Assembly: GCA_964630705.1 (NCBI GenBank)
Contig: CAZVZH010000013.1
Coordinates: 1 to 42,721, forward strand
Direction: 5' to 3'
DNA from: M3007 sp964630705
GTDB lineage: Bacteria > Bacteroidota > Bacteroidia > Chitinophagales > Saprospiraceae
Length of the DNA: 42,721 nt
A model generated the notes under the pieces. The model was not told where the DNA came from and did no database searches. It worked only from the letters and a program-made list of their open reading frames with translations. The translations under genes and the position numbers were made by a program. Shown in pieces: positions 42,664 through 42,721 of the stretch (the first letter of the stretch is position 1; each line of letters starts with the position of its first letter).

Positions 42664-42721
42664 GGTCCCGTAGTTCAATGGATAGAATAGAGGTTTCCTA
42701 AACCTTTGATACAGGTTCGAT
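42664..42721 (+). tRNA. tRNA-Arg (anticodon CCT), 3' part cut by window end
   Basis: The acceptor 5' strand GGTCCCG (42664-42670) is followed by TA and a D arm (GTTC...GAAT). The anticodon stem GAGGT/ACCTT encloses the loop TTCCTAA with anticodon CCT at 42697-42699. The T arm begins with CAGGTTCGAT at the window edge. It reads AGG codons. Confidence 0.93.

Overview
The window looks like chromosomal DNA of a Bacteroidota bacterium, probably of the Saprospiraceae/Chitinophagales kind. The evidence is an ECF sigma / FecR / TonB-receptor cassette whose receptor carries an STN domain and a carboxypeptidase-like domain, a DUF4249 lipoprotein, a type IX secretion sorting tail, DUF3822 directly before rsmD, an OmpA protein with thrombospondin type-3 repeats, and several TAnnTTTG-type -7 promoter elements. 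Taxonomy below phylum is inference. Most of the window is moderately GC-rich core genome. The stretch from about 32,070 to 34,500 is visibly AT-richer and looks acquired.

Layout. 1-2470 (minus): a secreted agmatine/peptidylarginine-deiminase-like enzyme cut by the window start, then a Crp/Fnr regulator with a good terminator. 2730-8094 (plus): sigma factor, FecR anti-sigma factor, TonB-dependent receptor and DUF4249 lipoprotein, a cell-surface signalling and uptake locus. 8227-11813 (plus): malate dehydrogenase, a MITE-like hairpin repeat, a peroxiredoxin-like protein and a BtuB-like receptor. 11825-14899 (minus): a 1024-residue protein with an N-terminal TIR domain. 15102-18462 (plus): purL and a TlpA-like lipoprotein. 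18535-21336 (minus): OmpA/TSP3 protein, LolD/MacB-type ABC ATPase, small membrane protein, gatC. 21441-22447 (plus): deoxynucleoside kinase and an MmcQ/YjbR protein.

22449-27573 (minus) is a metal-homeostasis cluster. In transcription order it has an AraC-type regulator with an HMA-like CxxC domain, CopA, a MITE-like repeat, a small HMA copper-chaperone-like protein, a small family misnamed PRPP synthetase, a NicO/RcnA-like permease and a CDF efflux protein. Next come a CaCA exchanger, methylglyoxal synthase, a membrane-anchored PspA-like coiled-coil protein and an uncharacterised 509-residue helical protein.

32071-34516 is the AT-rich region. It holds a lone Cas6 endoribonuclease gene with no other cas gene and no CRISPR array in the window. 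Its RNA-binding glycine-rich loop is intact, but the positions expected for the catalytic His and Tyr read Gln and Phe. Two degenerate CRISPR-repeat-like 20-mers lie upstream. The rest (34528-42721) returns to core genes: a 3-oxoadipyl-CoA-type thiolase, serine acetyltransferase, a thioredoxin-fold protein, tsaD, bactofilin, DUF3822, rsmD (with a DPPY to GPPY change), a lipoprotein, a LuxE-family acyltransferase, a YfcE phosphodiesterase and the 5' part of a tRNA-Arg(CCT) gene.

The best candidates for something new are the orphan, possibly non-catalytic Cas6, the large single-gene TIR protein, the HMA-AraC fusion regulator of the copper cluster, and the membrane-tethered PspA-like protein. 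All assignments come from reading the sequence by eye; no database search was run.
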